DNA from: Ceratothoa steindachneri
Lineage: Eukaryota > Arthropoda > Malacostraca > Isopoda > Cymothoidae
Reading direction: 5' to 3'
DNA: 64,000 nucleotides
NCBI GenBank assembly: GCA_963969495.1
Contig: OZ018319.1
Span: 208,218,247 to 208,282,246 of the forward strand
The translations under genes and the position numbers were made by a program. Shown piece by piece: positions 37,389 through 49,264 of this stretch. Each line of letters begins with the position of its first letter. Position 1 is the stretch's first letter. Under the pieces are notes generated by a model. The model searched no databases. It saw nothing but the letters and a program-made list of their open reading frames with translations, and was not told the DNA's origin.

Positions 37389-37950
37389 GTAAGGAGATAT
37401 TTCCACCTTCAAGGCGGCATTATATGTGTATCTACATATGTCTGTCGTATGTAAATAAGTCTGTAAGTATGCTCGGCTTGGTACAAATTTCATTAGTTCA
37501 GAGTTGTGGTTTTGGGGACTCTTTGCGTGTTTTTTTTTAGAGTGTGTGTTTGTGGGAGTAGGGGGCGAGTGCATTTAGCCAGCATTTGTATTCTTTATCT
37601 TTGATTTGCCTATGCGTTCTCTTGGATCTTTTCCATTCAGCGTTTATCCGTTTTGAGCGTTACACCTTCCATATCTGGTATTTCTTTTTTCTTCTAATTA
37701 TATAATTTGTCCTTAAATGGTTCCGCTATCTTTTTAACCCCTGCTACTTCTAGCAGAGGCAAAAATGATGTGTCGAGGAAAACTTAAATTGTCGGACTCT
37801 AATAGAAACATTAAAAATATTGTATTTAAATTGTATATTTGTGGTTGTGCTTTAAAGATAACATGTGCGCTCCGAGTTTCACTTGTTGTATTTATTATTA
37901 CGTAAGTAAATAGGTCAATTTGCAAGCACATCATTTTTGACCAAGCTTTC
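37389..37950. other. Presumed intron after the LMO exon
   Basis: Begins with a consensus donor GTAAGG. No coding similarity. Confidence 0.5.
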
Positions 37951-37954
37951 ATTG

Positions 37955-38675
37955 GGGCACTCAGTTTTTCAACCCTATAATTGTTACAGTTGCCTAAATC
38001 ATTATTTGGTATAAGTCGACTGTATTGTTAAGGTTATTTTGTAAATATAGATCAAACTGCTCAAGAGGAAGGAGTTGTTTACTGCAGCAAAGGAGGATAT
38101 TGTGAAAATGGCTAAATATGGCAAAGTTTCTTTGGATAGTACTGCGATACCCTAGTACTCATCCCTAGTTGCCTTCAAGCGTTCCTTGAAAACATACCTC
38201 TTCTCTCAAGCCTTTCCGTAGTTGGTGGACAGACGCTCTGTGGAGGCATATAGTGTTAAAGAGCGCCATACAAAAAATTCCTTATTATTAGTCGGGTGAT
38301 GAGTTGGAATGGACTCATGTCGTTAGAATTGTTACAGACTATCCTAAGACCATTGCTGAGCGGAAAGGGGCTGCAACTGGTCTAAGAAAACTAGCCAAAG
38401 TTGTGACCGAAGGATGCATACTAGTTTAATGTGTCTCTGATTAAAAACAACTCCTAGGAAATGTGTAAGAGGTTATGTCAAATGACCAATATTTGAAGAA
38501 ACTTGGCCATATTCAGCCATTTTGACAATATCCTCCTTTGCTGCAGTAAACAGCTACTTCCTCTATGGTAGTTTTACCTATACCTATAAACATAACCTTT
38601 AATAGTACAGTCAACTTATGCCAAATAATGATTTGGTCAACTGTAACAATTATAGACTTGAAAAACTGCGTGCGC
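37955..38675. mobile_element. DNA transposon remnant with ~175-bp inverted ends
   Basis: The left end (37962 onward: CAGTTTTTCAACCCTATAAT) and the reverse complement of the right end (to 38668: CAGTTTTTCAAGTCTATAAT) match for about 175 bp, including TTTACTGCAGCAAAGGAGGA and TATTGT. Less perfect matching extends a few bases outside CAGT. No clear target duplication. A LINE tail is lodged in the middle. Long inverted ends suggest a Tc1/mariner-type MITE, but that is inference. Confidence 0.75.
38150..38290 (+). pseudogene. LINE 3' end (last residues of ORF2 and tail)
   Basis: Plus-strand VAFKRSLKTYLFSQAFP then a TAG stop, followed by GCGCCATACAAAAAATTCC and a short TTATTATTA tail. This is the usual last stretch of a non-LTR retrotransposon polymerase and its 3' UTR. 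It sits between the two arms of the TIR element. Confidence 0.7.
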
Positions 38676-38679
38676 ACCT

Positions 38680-39765
38680 TGACTAGAACTTGGTAAAAAA
38701 TGTTCTCGCGACTCTACTTGTTTTTTTACGTCACGATAAATGTAACAAGTGAAACGCAGAGCGCGTACGTTTAGTATAAAGAGAAAAAGTATAGGAAGGG
38801 AAGAAAGTTGTTTGGTAATGGAAGAAGCAACGCGTATGAACCAATATACTCCTCGTTGCCAAGATGCAACTGAGAAGCGCCACTCGGTCATCGGGCAGTT
38901 TAGAAAGCTGCGTTCATACCAAGCTCCTAAGCCACCTGCTTCCCCATCTGTCACGCTACATACTTTATACCTTAACCATAAGTAAACAACCCGCATCCCA
39001 AATCTTAAAAATATATATTCAATTAAAGGGTGAAAACTTAAATTTCCCTTGTTTTAATATCACTATTGACAGCTACTCTACGTAAGATCGTTCGGATTAG
39101 TTGGGAATGGAAAATTGTTTTGAGGTGTCAAATGTTTTGAAATCATTAGAACAGCTTCGTGCCATCCTAGAACACTAAACTCAGTTCATAAGTTTGATTC
39201 AAAATCTAAAACTTGATGAGTCCATAAATAACGAAGTTTAAGTTATATGGAATTGACAAATTGAGGCTTGTCGAGGGAGGAATAAACAAAAATTGCATTT
39301 TGGGTACTACGGCAAATTTTTGCCTGACATTTTGTTATATGAAACACTCAAAGCAGGTATTTTAATGATCAAAATGTATTCAAGAAGCGTTCCCTTACTC
39401 TTAATGAGTACACGTTCAAGCAAACTTAAAATAAATGATTATTTCTGTGATTTATTTGGTTCCTGTTGGTAGCTTTGAAACCTTGGTAAGGTTCCCTTGT
39501 GGCAGTTCATCTGTACGCAGTCTGTATGTGTGATGTATCATAACTCTCGCCATTGCCTCCTTGTCGACTAAAGAGATTACTATACAGAAGGTAGTTTAAT
39601 AGTACACCTAGTTCGTTGGTAAAAGAAAAAAAGAAGAGATTCATTTTTTATCGGTTTGCCACTCAACAGGAAATATGACACTACTATGGATGCAATAAAT
39701 AGCTGAATATAGGATGTAATTTTGCTCCTATAAAAGCCATTGAAGTTTGCGACGCTTCAGTATCC
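38680..39765. other. No gene recognised
   Basis: AT-rich unique-looking DNA; short open frames lack domains. Confidence 0.45.
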
Positions 39766-39769
39766 CAAT

Positions 39770-40180
39770 TAGTTCGGAATAATAGAGGGAGAAACAAACA
39801 AGGTCTGCTGACCAAAACGTCGCGTGTTCTCACTTATTCTAATTTATGACCTCACGACTTTCAATAATTCCCTGATAAACTTTGGGAGGACATTGGAAAT
39901 TCTATCATTCGAAAGAGAATGTAAAACAACATAAGAGTTTTAAATTTCGTTAGAATGGACCAAATAGTTATGATGTTATTGCCAAAACAAAATAATTCCC
40001 GGGCTAACCTTGGGATGACTTTGTCAATTCTACCATTCGAAAGAGAATGTAAAACAACATAAGGGTTTCAAATTTTTTTAGAATCGGCCGAATAGTTACA
40101 ATGTTATTACAAAAACAAGAACAAGCAAAACGTGGACCGACCGACATAGTGAGATGTAAATTATGCGACTCGACTCGCAT
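39770..40180 (-). mobile_element. Non-autonomous element with ~122-bp units, copy B (inverted)
   Basis: The reverse complement begins with the GAGTCGAGTCGC stretch, then TATGTCGGTCGGTC, has two units of about 125 bp (TTTACATTCTCTTTCGAATG; CCCGGGAATTATT) and ends ACACGCGACGTTTTGGTCAG followed by CAGACC. The same order occurs at 2890-4330 with more units and no inserted minisatellite here. Confidence 0.78.
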
Positions 40181-40283
40181 ACCACTAAAAAGGTATCAAA
40201 TGAATTAAAAGGAGTAACACCCGAATCAAAACAAATCTAACTGACGAACATGGAACGACAACTTTGAGAGCCACCTATTAAAA

Positions 40284-40779
40284 CAGTGGTTTTCAGCCTT
40301 TTTTATGATAGTGACACCCTAATTGCGATCTAGAAGCAGCCGTGGCACCCCAATATAAAATAAGGTACGTATAAATAATTACATGGAAAGCACTTTAAAA
40401 TTAACCACGATTGACATCTAACCTAATTTAATCGAAATAAGACATACAAATTTGAAAATAAATACATCTTACCATTAAAGGTTTAATGGAAATTTGAGTT
40501 TGATGAGTATCACATAATTCTTTAATAACGGGACCTGTAGTTGACAAGGCATCTCTCATTTCTTCATCATTCACTCTGTACAATCTTTCTCTTTTCCTTG
40601 TTTTTATGTTGCACAATGAAGAGAAGCTAATTTCAAAATACTTGCAAGCGTCGTTAGATTCTTTTAGAAATGTTTGTAATCCATATCTTTTGGCAATTTA
40701 GGTATTTTAAAAAGGATTTCATGGTCACTCTTGCGGCACCCTTAGTTGGTTCTCTCATCACCCCGGTTGAAAACCACTG
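40284..40779 (-). mobile_element. Internally deleted hAT transposon
   Basis: Ends CAGTGGTTTTCAGCC and GGTTGAAAACCACTG are near-perfect inverted repeats of a common hAT type. The flanking 8 bases do not match well, so the target duplication has decayed or the ends are slightly off. The interior carries a transposase C-terminal fragment on the minus strand. Confidence 0.82.
40428..40655 (-). pseudogene. hAT transposase C-terminal fragment
   Basis: Minus-strand reading with FEISFSSLCNIKTRKRERLY then RVNDEEMRDALSTT and IKELCDTHQTQIS. It resembles the C-terminal end of hAT transposases of the ZBED/SCAND3 type (LC.LKTKKR.RL...MR.AL). The catalytic core is deleted. Confidence 0.65.
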
Positions 40780-40784
40780 ATCTA

Positions 40785-41850
40785 GAAGGACACTCCGACG
40801 TTCGTGCCAAATGCGAAAGATACTAATTTGGCGGCTTCTAACCGAGGTCTTGTGCATATAAAAATTAGTGCAAAAGTTTATTTTTGTTCACTTAACGTCA
40901 TTGTTTACCCAATCCCCACTGTTCAGGTACTTGACATCTCCGAGAGGTCCAAACTGAATGCGACACTCCTACTTACCCCAATTTACCAATAATCTTGGGA
41001 AAATCGAAAAAAATGGGATGCTTAAGATGCTAAGGCTAAATTTGTCCTTCCACTAGTTGTTACCAATAGCTCCCCAGTACTCATTTTAACTAATATAGCT
41101 CACCTTTATCATTTTTTAGTCTTCTTACCTCTTTCATAATTTTCATACTGTCACTTTGATTTGTCTAAGGTGATTGCGGTAGGGCGAAAGTGAATGAAAA
41201 AGTGAGACTACCCAAGATTGACGCCCCTTCCCCCCCTAAATATCCAATTTGGTCTTCAGAAACATCTTAGACCACCCCGTTCTCACATTTCTTTCCCTTC
41301 CCCTCTCCTTCCCCCACCCCCCTCTCCGTTTCCCTCCTTTCTCGTTTCCACTCTGCTTTGAAATTGAAATAAGAAAAGTTCAATATCTTTCACCGGTTCG
41401 CAAACAGACGAACGCAGTTTTGGCGGGACAAGTCCGCACCAAATTGGAGGCGGTCGAATGCGGAGCAGAATCACGAAGTTGCGCGCATCGACTTAGAACT
41501 TTATTATGATTCGAGGCAATGCATACGAGAGAGAGTTACATCGTCAGTAAGAGGGAGAGGGAGAGAGTGAAGTCACTAAGTAGTAATATATATAATTATG
41601 TTAATAAGTTGTTAATTCGTCGGGTGGAAAATTGGGTTCAACCACGAGCGAAGTTAACCCACATTGGTTATAACTTGTTGCAGGATGGAGTTCAGATTAA
41701 GCTTGACTTGACATTGAGGGCTTTGTCATGAACTGTAGTGATTCGTGGTCTGGATTTCCCTTTAAATTGAACGTCCTGCTTGAGATTAGCATCAGGCGAT
41801 GTGAATCAGTGATAAAGCTTACTAAAACAACACATTTATTTAATTATTCT
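40785..41850. other. No gene recognised; C/T-rich tract 41225-41350
   Basis: Pyrimidine-rich tract and otherwise unique-looking sequence. Confidence 0.45.
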
Positions 41851-42099
41851 CTTTGTTTGTATTAGATTGTCAAGAAATTAATGTCGTTTTTAGAAGACAT
41901 AGGCAACAAAAACGTTTGTGTGCCACATGAAGTGTCTGAAGGATCGGCCAGGGATACCTGCGAACTATTTCTGGACAGAATTGTTAAGGGAGGTGAAAAG
42001 AGCTCTGTACCGCAATATTAAGAGGAAAAATTAATGGCTTGATTGCAAAAATAACCCATTCTAACTCTTCAACGGGGAGTTAAGATGTGTTTGGTTAGA

Positions 42100-42560
42100 A
42101 TGGGAATTAGTTATAGGTTTGCTTTGTATTTGGTTGTGTGAAAGGAGTTATTCCCTATTAGCTCATCAATAATAATCAAACGCTTACAGCAGACTTAAAT
42201 GTTCAACAATTCAAACTTTTAGTTGGAGATCTTGAGCAAAAACGTCCTTAATTGGTTAATCGTCAGTATGAAACTCTCCCTCATCACAATACACACCCAA
42301 ACATGGCCCGTTTTACCCAAGAAAAAAAGCGCTAGGTTGGGAAATTCTTTCTCACCCTCCATATTCACATGGCCTTGCACCATCTGATTCCAATTTATCT
42401 AAGTTAATATAACATGACTTAAATGGCAAAGTTTACTCTGATGTGGAGGCGAAAAAGGATATCAAATCCCACATTTCATCTAAACCGAATTCTTCCAAAA
42501 AAAGGAATCCACTGGTTGCGTAAAGGGCGAGAGAGCAGCATTAATAAGGATGAAAACTAC
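42100..42560 (+). pseudogene. Mariner-type transposase relic
   Basis: In mixed plus-strand frames it reads TLTADLNVQQ, LEQKRP, LVNRQYET, a degenerate HHDNA-like stretch (HHNTHPNMA), ..GWEILSHPPYSHGLAPSD-like codons, and then YSDVEAKKDIKSHISSK and GIHWLRKG. Order and spacing match the C-terminal half of mariner transposases. Many stops and frameshifts; no ends were identified. Confidence 0.65.
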
Positions 42561-42569
42561 TTCGCTGTA

Positions 42570-43085
42570 TTATTTTTTCGCTATTTTTAAATTAATTTAC
42601 TTTCCTTAAAAATAAAAATTAACATTAAATTTTTTACAACCTAATATTTTGCATGTTAATTAGTTTATCCTAGGTCGGGTTTATTTACAAATTCAAGCAT
42701 CGTCTAATCCTAATTAAATTGAACCCCCCCCCCCCCGCCCCCTCAACCCCAATTGGGGACAAGACCTAAATAGCAGAACCTTGCATACCATCAGCACCTT
42801 TCCAAGGGGATACCATCATGTATTGTATGATTGTCCTCCTTGTACAATCTTGTGCCTGAAGCTTCATACTACGTCATTCCACTATCGTTATTCAGGTTTG
42901 TACTGAATCTTTTATCATCTTTAGTCTCTCTTTCTCTATCACGCCTCCTTTATCCCCCATTCACCATTTCATTTTCAATCCTTTCCTCTTCTCTTTATTC
43001 CTTCTATTCTGGGTTCAAATGATGTTTCTAGCACAAGAATCCATCGTACAATGCTCCACCCTGTTGTGAAGAATGAGTATCTCTG
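42570..43085. other. No gene; C run at 42724-42738
   Basis: AT-rich followed by a poly-C stretch; nothing else seen. Confidence 0.45.
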
Positions 43086-43089
43086 ATCA

Positions 43090-43435
43090 AGTGGAGGTGG
43101 AGGCTTGCCCCTTGTAAGAATCCCTGGTTTTGAGTATTGAAATGGTCGTATCTGGTCTTCGCAATAGAGCGTATAGCTCGAGTAGACAAAAGAGGGAACT
43201 AACTACTTGGCGAACGAAAGCCCTACAACGGGACTTGGCTTCGTTGTTTAGTTGAGTTGTGCGAATTGGGGGTGAAGGTTAGCCCCCTGGTAAGAATTCC
43301 TGGTTTTGAGTGTTGAAATGGTCGTATCTGGTCTTCACAAGATAGTGCATAGCTCGAGTAGACAAAAGAGGTTACTACTTGGCGAACGAAAGCCACACAA
43401 CGGGACTTGCTCTCGTTGTTTAGTAGAATTTATTA
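43090..43435. repeat. Tandem duplication, ~176-bp unit
   Basis: Two copies, offset 176 bp, share AATGGTCGTATCTGGTCTTC, AGCTCGAGTAGACAAAAGAG and CTTGGCGAACGAAAGCC. They differ by small indels and about 8-10% substitutions by eye. Confidence 0.9.
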
Positions 43436-43439
43436 GTGC

Positions 43440-45765
43440 CCCAAGAACTTTCCTCTTTATATTTCTCTGGATATATCTCTTCCAAACATTTTCACCCATG
43501 CCTAATACCAACGCTTGTTTGCAAACCTCTCCCTACAAAGGTTCATTTGTATATTCCGTCGATGGTATCTCTTTTTTAGTTAACCCAACAATTGCCTTTG
43601 GAGTTGCGTGAATCTGCGAAAAATCCGTGTTTGCAATGAACAATTCATCCCGGCTGTTGTTTCCACGTATCTCTGTTATGTTATTAATATTCTTATAATT
43701 CCTTTTCCCCCGATTCGTCCTGACAATCGTTATCAAAAAAGTTTCCCATGCCTCCCTCTCCGTCGCGTCTCCCCCCTCCCCCCACGAATTCAAAGTTGCT
43801 CGCTCTCTTTCTCAATCATTTCCGCACTAACTCCAACTGGGCCGTGTATCCGGCCCAGCTTCGCCGCCGCTCGAGTTAATATTAACCGCCAAAGGACCGC
43901 TTCTGTCTTGTAACATCGAGACGAAATGCAAATCGTTCAATTTTCCGAGCGCCTCTCAATATTGCATACACAAGTGAAGTGCCATCTGCCACTGGGCGTC
44001 CGGAGTCTCACCAACCCTTACGTCGACCCCCCTCTGCCACAAGACCGACCAAATGCCCTACCATACACTGCCACCGCTTCCGTGTGAATCCCCCCTCCCC
44101 TCCATCTACTACCATTTCCGTAATATGGTCTATCGTTCTACGGTCGAACACCATTATGATCAATTCGGAACTAAACGCATCGCTTATGACATTTTCCTAT
44201 AAGGGCAAAAATTAGTAGCAACCACTTTTCAACCGAACTGTAGCTTAAGTGGTCGTTTTAGGGACGTGCCACTTTGTCAGCCCATTGATGGGGGGTGGGG
44301 TGGGGTCGCTCTTTTTCGCGTCGCGTTTTAGGATTCTAGAGCAAAGCGAATTGCCTCTCCTAAATCGCAACTTGGCTCGCTCCATCCGACGTCTATTGAA
44401 GCGTTCGCATCATCGGAGGCCGCTTAAGCACCTCCCGAAGATGGAAGCCAGGCTCGGGGAAGGGATGGGAGTGAGGGAAACCACCGTATTCCACGTTAAA
44501 CGCACCCACTCGTATCGATAGTAGGAGGAGAGTAATATACCTGAAAAGATTTTCCCCTCTCGCTTCCGAAAGATTGACGATTGGCAGTCATAAGTAGCAG
44601 TGGGCCTGAGGGGAAAGGCGTTGCATAGGAGTGGATTTGATTTGGGAGGACGGCCATCGGTCGTTCAGGTGGCGGTGGCGGCCATTCATTCTAAGGACAC
44701 CGGGGAGAATACGGATGCAGGAAGAGGGTGAGTCCCTCTCGTGTCGTCTTGGGGATGATCGTGGAACACCATGCCATGGGGGTCGTATCTACGGTTCCAC
44801 CCGGTAGATTAAAAGAGAGCTGGCACAACCACACAACCAGTATTGCCCCGATGGTCTTATCTCCTCTTTCAAGCTACTACACATAAATAAAAGTGTAAAG
44901 GTGTTGTAATATGAGACTTTGATCTTTCCTCTTCCTCAAATTTTAGAAAATTATTTATTCCTGATTTGTTTTTGAGGGACTAACGCCATCTTTGACCCGG
45001 AGTCAGGTCTAGCCAGGCGTAGTAATAAATGAGAAGCAGAATGGCACATTTTAGGTCGGTTGCCATATTCTATAGTGACCCACTTTTCTTATCTCACGTT
45101 AAACGGTCGATCCTCACTCAAAGAAGAATCCGACTGTGCGAATGGTTGTAGGAAGTGTAAGTGGGGGAGGAGGGGAGGGACTAGTTCTTTCACTAGAAAG
45201 GTAAAAATAAAATAATGGTAGGTTTTGTTTTTTTTTTAATCACCGATCTGCACAATTTTTAGACCTTTTCTTTCCCATTAAGGACCTACTGATTAACGAG
45301 GGATCCGAACCATGGGTATCTTAATGTATGACAGCAGCCATAATGACCACACGAATAGGAAAACCATCTGGTGACTAATCCCACTCGATGTGGCTTAACT
45401 TTGCTGTAATCGGAAGCCGTTTTTCTTTCCGCGAGGAGAATTTTAACAGTATGATTGATGGTTTCCAGTGAGCATAAAATATATGCTAAAGGAAATGTTT
45501 GATGTAAAGTTGATATACGGATAGGTATGGTACTCTCTGACGCCATAATTGTGTTCTGCAAATTAAATTGGTAGATGTGTTGATGGGAAGACGCGATGAA
45601 GGTGAAAGAGAGGATACAATCAAATGTTGACAGACTTGAATCAGTATGAGAGAAGAAGTTAGAGTATCGGGATGGATCAAATGTCTAAAATGTTTCTATA
45701 ATGTGATAGTGGCTAGTGTAATGGGTGTATGTATGACTGGGAATGGAAAGAGAAACTGGCCTCTA
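43440..45765. other. No gene recognised
   Basis: Unique-looking; pyrimidine-rich around 43740-44110. Open frames such as 44249-44521 have no recognisable domain. Confidence 0.45.
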
Positions 45766-45769
45766 TTCA

Positions 45770-46239
45770 GGCGGATCCCGATCGGATAATGAAATAGACA
45801 TAAAGGTCAGTATGACAATCGCTGGTGAGCTCGAGGCCACCAAGGGACGGTCTTCTTTTAGGAGAGGTGCCGTGAAGTGTTCTGCTTTGACACCAAGCAG
45901 CGTTCAGGTGGAACCCTCGAAGCCCCGGGGCAGAGGGACCTGTTCCGCGTCAGAGTTATGTGGATATAGATATCCATCGGCAGGATTCCTTGGAACAGAG
46001 AGAGTGTGTGTGTTGTGGTGCTAAGACGTGAGAGGAAAGAAAGCAGTGTTATGATTGGTCATGTTTGTGATTAGAAGAGTAAGATCTACCCACCCGAATA
46101 CAGGACTGGGCACAGTGCGTCCACCCAATGGGTAGCGAGATCTCTACGAGCGCTGACGTTTGTGTCCTTTCTTGTCGGGATCGAACCCGGTACCGCAACG
46201 TTGGCAGACCAACGCCGTATCCACTCTGCTAGCAAAGGC
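45770..46239 (-). mobile_element. tRNA-derived SINE, family 1, second copy (inverted)
   Basis: The reverse complement starts CCTTTGCTAGCAGAGTGG, has the same tRNA-like head with B box GGTTCGATCCC and the same body landmarks as 35494-35975, and ends near GATCGGGATCCGCC. The middle differs by a CA/CT-rich insertion and about 30% substitutions by eye. No target duplication was recognised. Confidence 0.88.
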
Positions 46240-47065
46240 TGAACAGTAGAATGACGATATAAACCCTAAAATGGAGAAAAAAGTGGAGACGTATTTGCAG
46301 TTGCTTAGTAGTGTAGATCAACATGCCAGGGAAATGTGCACGAAAGCTTACAAGAAGAGAAGTGAAATGTGTGTGAAAGCAGCAAATAAAGCGTTTATAA
46401 GGTTGACGAATGCGTATCCGGATGGGAACAGGAAGTATGTCTGGAAGGAAGTGAGAAAGATGAAACCCAAGAGAAGAGTTCCGTGAACATTAAGCGAAGG
46501 AGTGAGGAGGTGCTTTTGATCAATGCGATGGTTAAAAGTAAATGACGAGACTAGTTTGATGAGTTGTATAATGTGGGTATGTAAGAAGAATCGAATGGGG
46601 GTATGACTGGCCTCGATGGTGCATTCCGGCTGCTGAATTTTGCTATAGAACTCATGGGTATCCAAGAGGTCACGCGTTGTGAATGGTCTGAATAATACGG
46701 CATCTGAAGTGGTGGACATAGTAGGGTTACAAAAATTGTGTAGTCGCTACCCTCATTCGGGATAATTTGTAAGGTCAGAATTACCGAGAGTAATGGGGAG
46801 AGTTGTTCTGGGAGAACCACTTTCGCAATCAAAGTATCCCTTGTCCCAGGGGACTACAGTGTGTTAATTCGTTTTTGAATCAATCGATTTTCTCTTTGCT
46901 TTCAAATAAATACCCATTAGATGAAATTTCGGGTGTTGCGATGACCATGTCTTATCTAGATAGTCAACAGGATGCTCCTCAAATCTATCTCGATGGAAAC
47001 ATTTCTCGTCATGTGTATGTCAACATTATGATCTCGAATGATGGTATCAGTACTGGGAAACATTT
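46240..47065. other. Open stretch of unknown origin at 46271-46486
   Basis: The plus-strand 71-residue open frame is Lys/Arg-rich (REMCTKAYKKRSEMCVKAAN; VWKEVRKMK). It could be a relic of a mobile-element or gene exon. There is no domain I can name and no splice context that persuades me. Confidence 0.3.
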
Positions 47066-47069
47066 AGAC

Positions 47070-47150
47070 CAGGGATGGGCAATAATTTTAAGCAGCGGGC
47101 CACATTAAGCTTATTTAAAGCTTTGCGGGCCGCACTTAAATATTGAAATG
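47070..47150 (+). mobile_element. hAT-type end fragment
   Basis: CAGGGATGGGCAATAATTTT followed by GCGGGCCACATTAAGC and GCGGGCCGCAC resembles the termini of a common hAT family. The partner end was not found. Confidence 0.45.
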
Positions 47151-47165
47151 CAAATTTCGAATACA

Positions 47166-47625
47166 TACCGGGGTTGGACAAAATTATTGGAACAGTAGAA
47201 ATTTAACACCAATAATTCAATGAGCCATTATATTACGAATATCCATTCAAATTTCATTGTGAGTGTTTTGTTTTTGTTTTTTTAGATACATAGTTTTATT
47301 TATCAACTTTAATGATTATTTGTATATCTTTTTTAGATCGTGGTATAGATGCTAAAATTTGTGACCTCACTGAGTTCGAAAAAGGACAAATTGTTGAAGC
47401 TCGAATTGCAGGAGCTTCTGTCACCAGAACAGCTAAACTTGGTTTTTCGAGAGCTAGCTGAACTGGTGTAGAGATCGCAAGGGCTGGTCGACAGACCAAT
47501 GGAAACAAGTAATATTCTCCGACGAGTCCAGTTTTTTCTCTTCCCCACTTCAGGGCGAGTTTATGTGTGGAGGCACCCCGGGGAAGTTTTGGGGCAGCGT
47601 GTTTACCTCAACTCTCCTTTCTCCA
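47166..47625 (+). mobile_element. Internally deleted Tc1-like transposon, left part
   Basis: It starts at a TA (47166-47167) with CCGGGGTTGGACAAAATTAT, a typical Tc1-type terminus. The transposase relic follows. The right end is missing; a SINE lies about 80 bp further on. Confidence 0.7.
47338..47610 (+). pseudogene. Tc1-like transposase, HTH joined to DDE by deletion
   Basis: Reads DLTEFEKGQIVEARIAGASV then TRTAKLGFSRAS (N-terminal helix-turn-helix), then jumps to QWKQVIFSDESSFF (first catalytic Asp context) and, in the next frame, SGRVYVWRHPGE. A stretch equivalent to roughly 60 or more residues between HTH and DDE is missing, plus a stop and a frameshift. Confidence 0.78.
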
Positions 47626-47704
47626 TTGAATTCCCTATTAATTTCTCTCTCTTTCATAGTCCTGATCGACCTTGCGAAGCGTACCTTAAAAGCTTGTTTA
47701 TTCG

Positions 47705-47920
47705 GAAGATTTTGGTCTTCCGCGTAGCTGAGTGGTCTAAGGGACGGTTTAATTGAGATCAAAGTGGTTGCTCGCTGCCTCAATGTGCACGGTTCGAATC
47801 CCACCCCTTTACGTAATTTTTGCTAATTAGGAAATAACATTTCCGAAGAAAATTTATCCTGTTTTTCTGGTTTTTGCGGTTTGCTGGATTCATTTCATCA
47901 TTCTTTCGCGTTCATGAAGG

Positions 47921-47921
<1 letters not shown>
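47705..47921 (+). mobile_element. tRNA-derived SINE, family 2, longer copy
   Basis: The head GGTCTTCCGCGTAGCTGAGT then GGTCTAAGG contains a pol III A box, and GGTTCGAATCC is a perfect B box about 60 bp on. The spacing and long variable region suggest a Leu/Ser-type tRNA ancestor. The body matches 10941-11107 (TTTTTGCGGTTTGCTGGATT; TTCTTTCGCG). It ends in (AT)n. Confidence 0.85.

Positions 47922-47991
<70 letters not shown>
47922..47991. repeat. (AT)n, SINE tail and left flank of a mariner
   Basis: A 70-bp TA run that is both the tail of SINE family 2 and the left flank of the mariner element. Confidence 0.95.
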
Positions 47992-47994
<3 letters not shown>

Positions 47995-49264
47995 GGGCGG
48001 TCAATAAGTTTCGCAATTCGAGTGTTTTATTATTTTTCAATATAACTACCCTCGACTTCAATGCACTTGCGCCAATTGTCCCTGAGGCTTCGAATTCCTG
48101 ACAACCAGAAATCTCCCGACTGCTGTTCAATCCACTCCTGGACGGCGAGCTGGACATCTTCATGGTCCCCAAACCGGCGTCCAGGCAGTGCAGCCTTCAG
48201 CTGGCGGAATAAAAATAGTCGCTAGGGGCCAGATCTGGACTATAGGGAGGATGGTTTAGCTCCTCGAATCCGCACTCGCGCAGGGCAGCTTGTGCAACTC
48301 TGGCCTTGTGGACAGGGGCATTGTCGTGGAGGAGCAGGACACCGCGTGTCAACTTGCCGCGCGGCTTCTGACGGATGCACTTCTTCAATTCAGCCAGTTC
48401 CTCGGAGTAATTTTTGTCTGTGATGGTCCTTCCACGAGGCGCATAGTCCACCCTCAACACTCCCTCAAAATCCCAGAAGATGGTGGCCATGATTTTCCCG
48501 GCTGAGGTTTGGGTCCGGAACTTGATGGGGGTCGGAGAGCCCCTGTGCTTCCAGGCCATGCTTTCGAGCTTGGTCTCGGGATCCCAGTGATGGACCCACG
48601 TTTCATCACCTGTCACTATGCGTGTCTCGAATCCCGACGGGTCTTGGTTGTACAGCAGCAGCAGCTCCTCCGAACTTTGACGTCGTTGAAGTCGATCATG
48701 GGGCGTGAGTTTTCGTGAGGTTTCTAGGGACCCAACGGGCAGAGACCTTGGTCATGGCCAAATTGTCGTGGATGATGTTGATAACACTTCCATGTGATAT
48801 TCGCAGTTCTCGTTCGATTTCTTCGACCTTCACCCGTCGATTTTCGAGGATCATCCTCTCCACACGGGCCACATTGTCCTAAGTGGTCACGTCTGACGGG
48901 CGTCCTGGACGGGGGTCATCTTCAAGGGACTCACGACCATGGCGGAACTTCCTATTCCAGCGAGCAATGGTTGCATAGTAAGGGGCGGTGTCGGTGTCGG
49001 TGTACATTGCAATCATGCGTTCATGGATCTCTTTTTCATTCTTGCCTTCCTTGGTAAAAAATTTGATCACTGCGCGGTGCTCAACCTTCTCCATTGTTGA
49101 AAAATTTGTGACTGACGATCTGCGATCAGCTATTGCTTCTTAAATAGACGAGGCAGAAGCGTGCGGCTGCAGGTCCTGACTTGTCATAACTTGCCCTAAC
49201 ACCCCTACAAACAGCCATCCCCCTTCCTCTGTTTTGCCCTACCGATCCGCAAAACTTATTCACC

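Noticed and set aside
46271..46486. Small Lys/Arg-rich gene
   Set aside because: 71 residues, no recognisable domain, no splice or promoter context; left as unknown.
47705..47805. Leu/Ser tRNA gene
   Set aside because: Box elements are present but no clean cloverleaf can be drawn, and the following body recurs at 10941; it is a SINE head.
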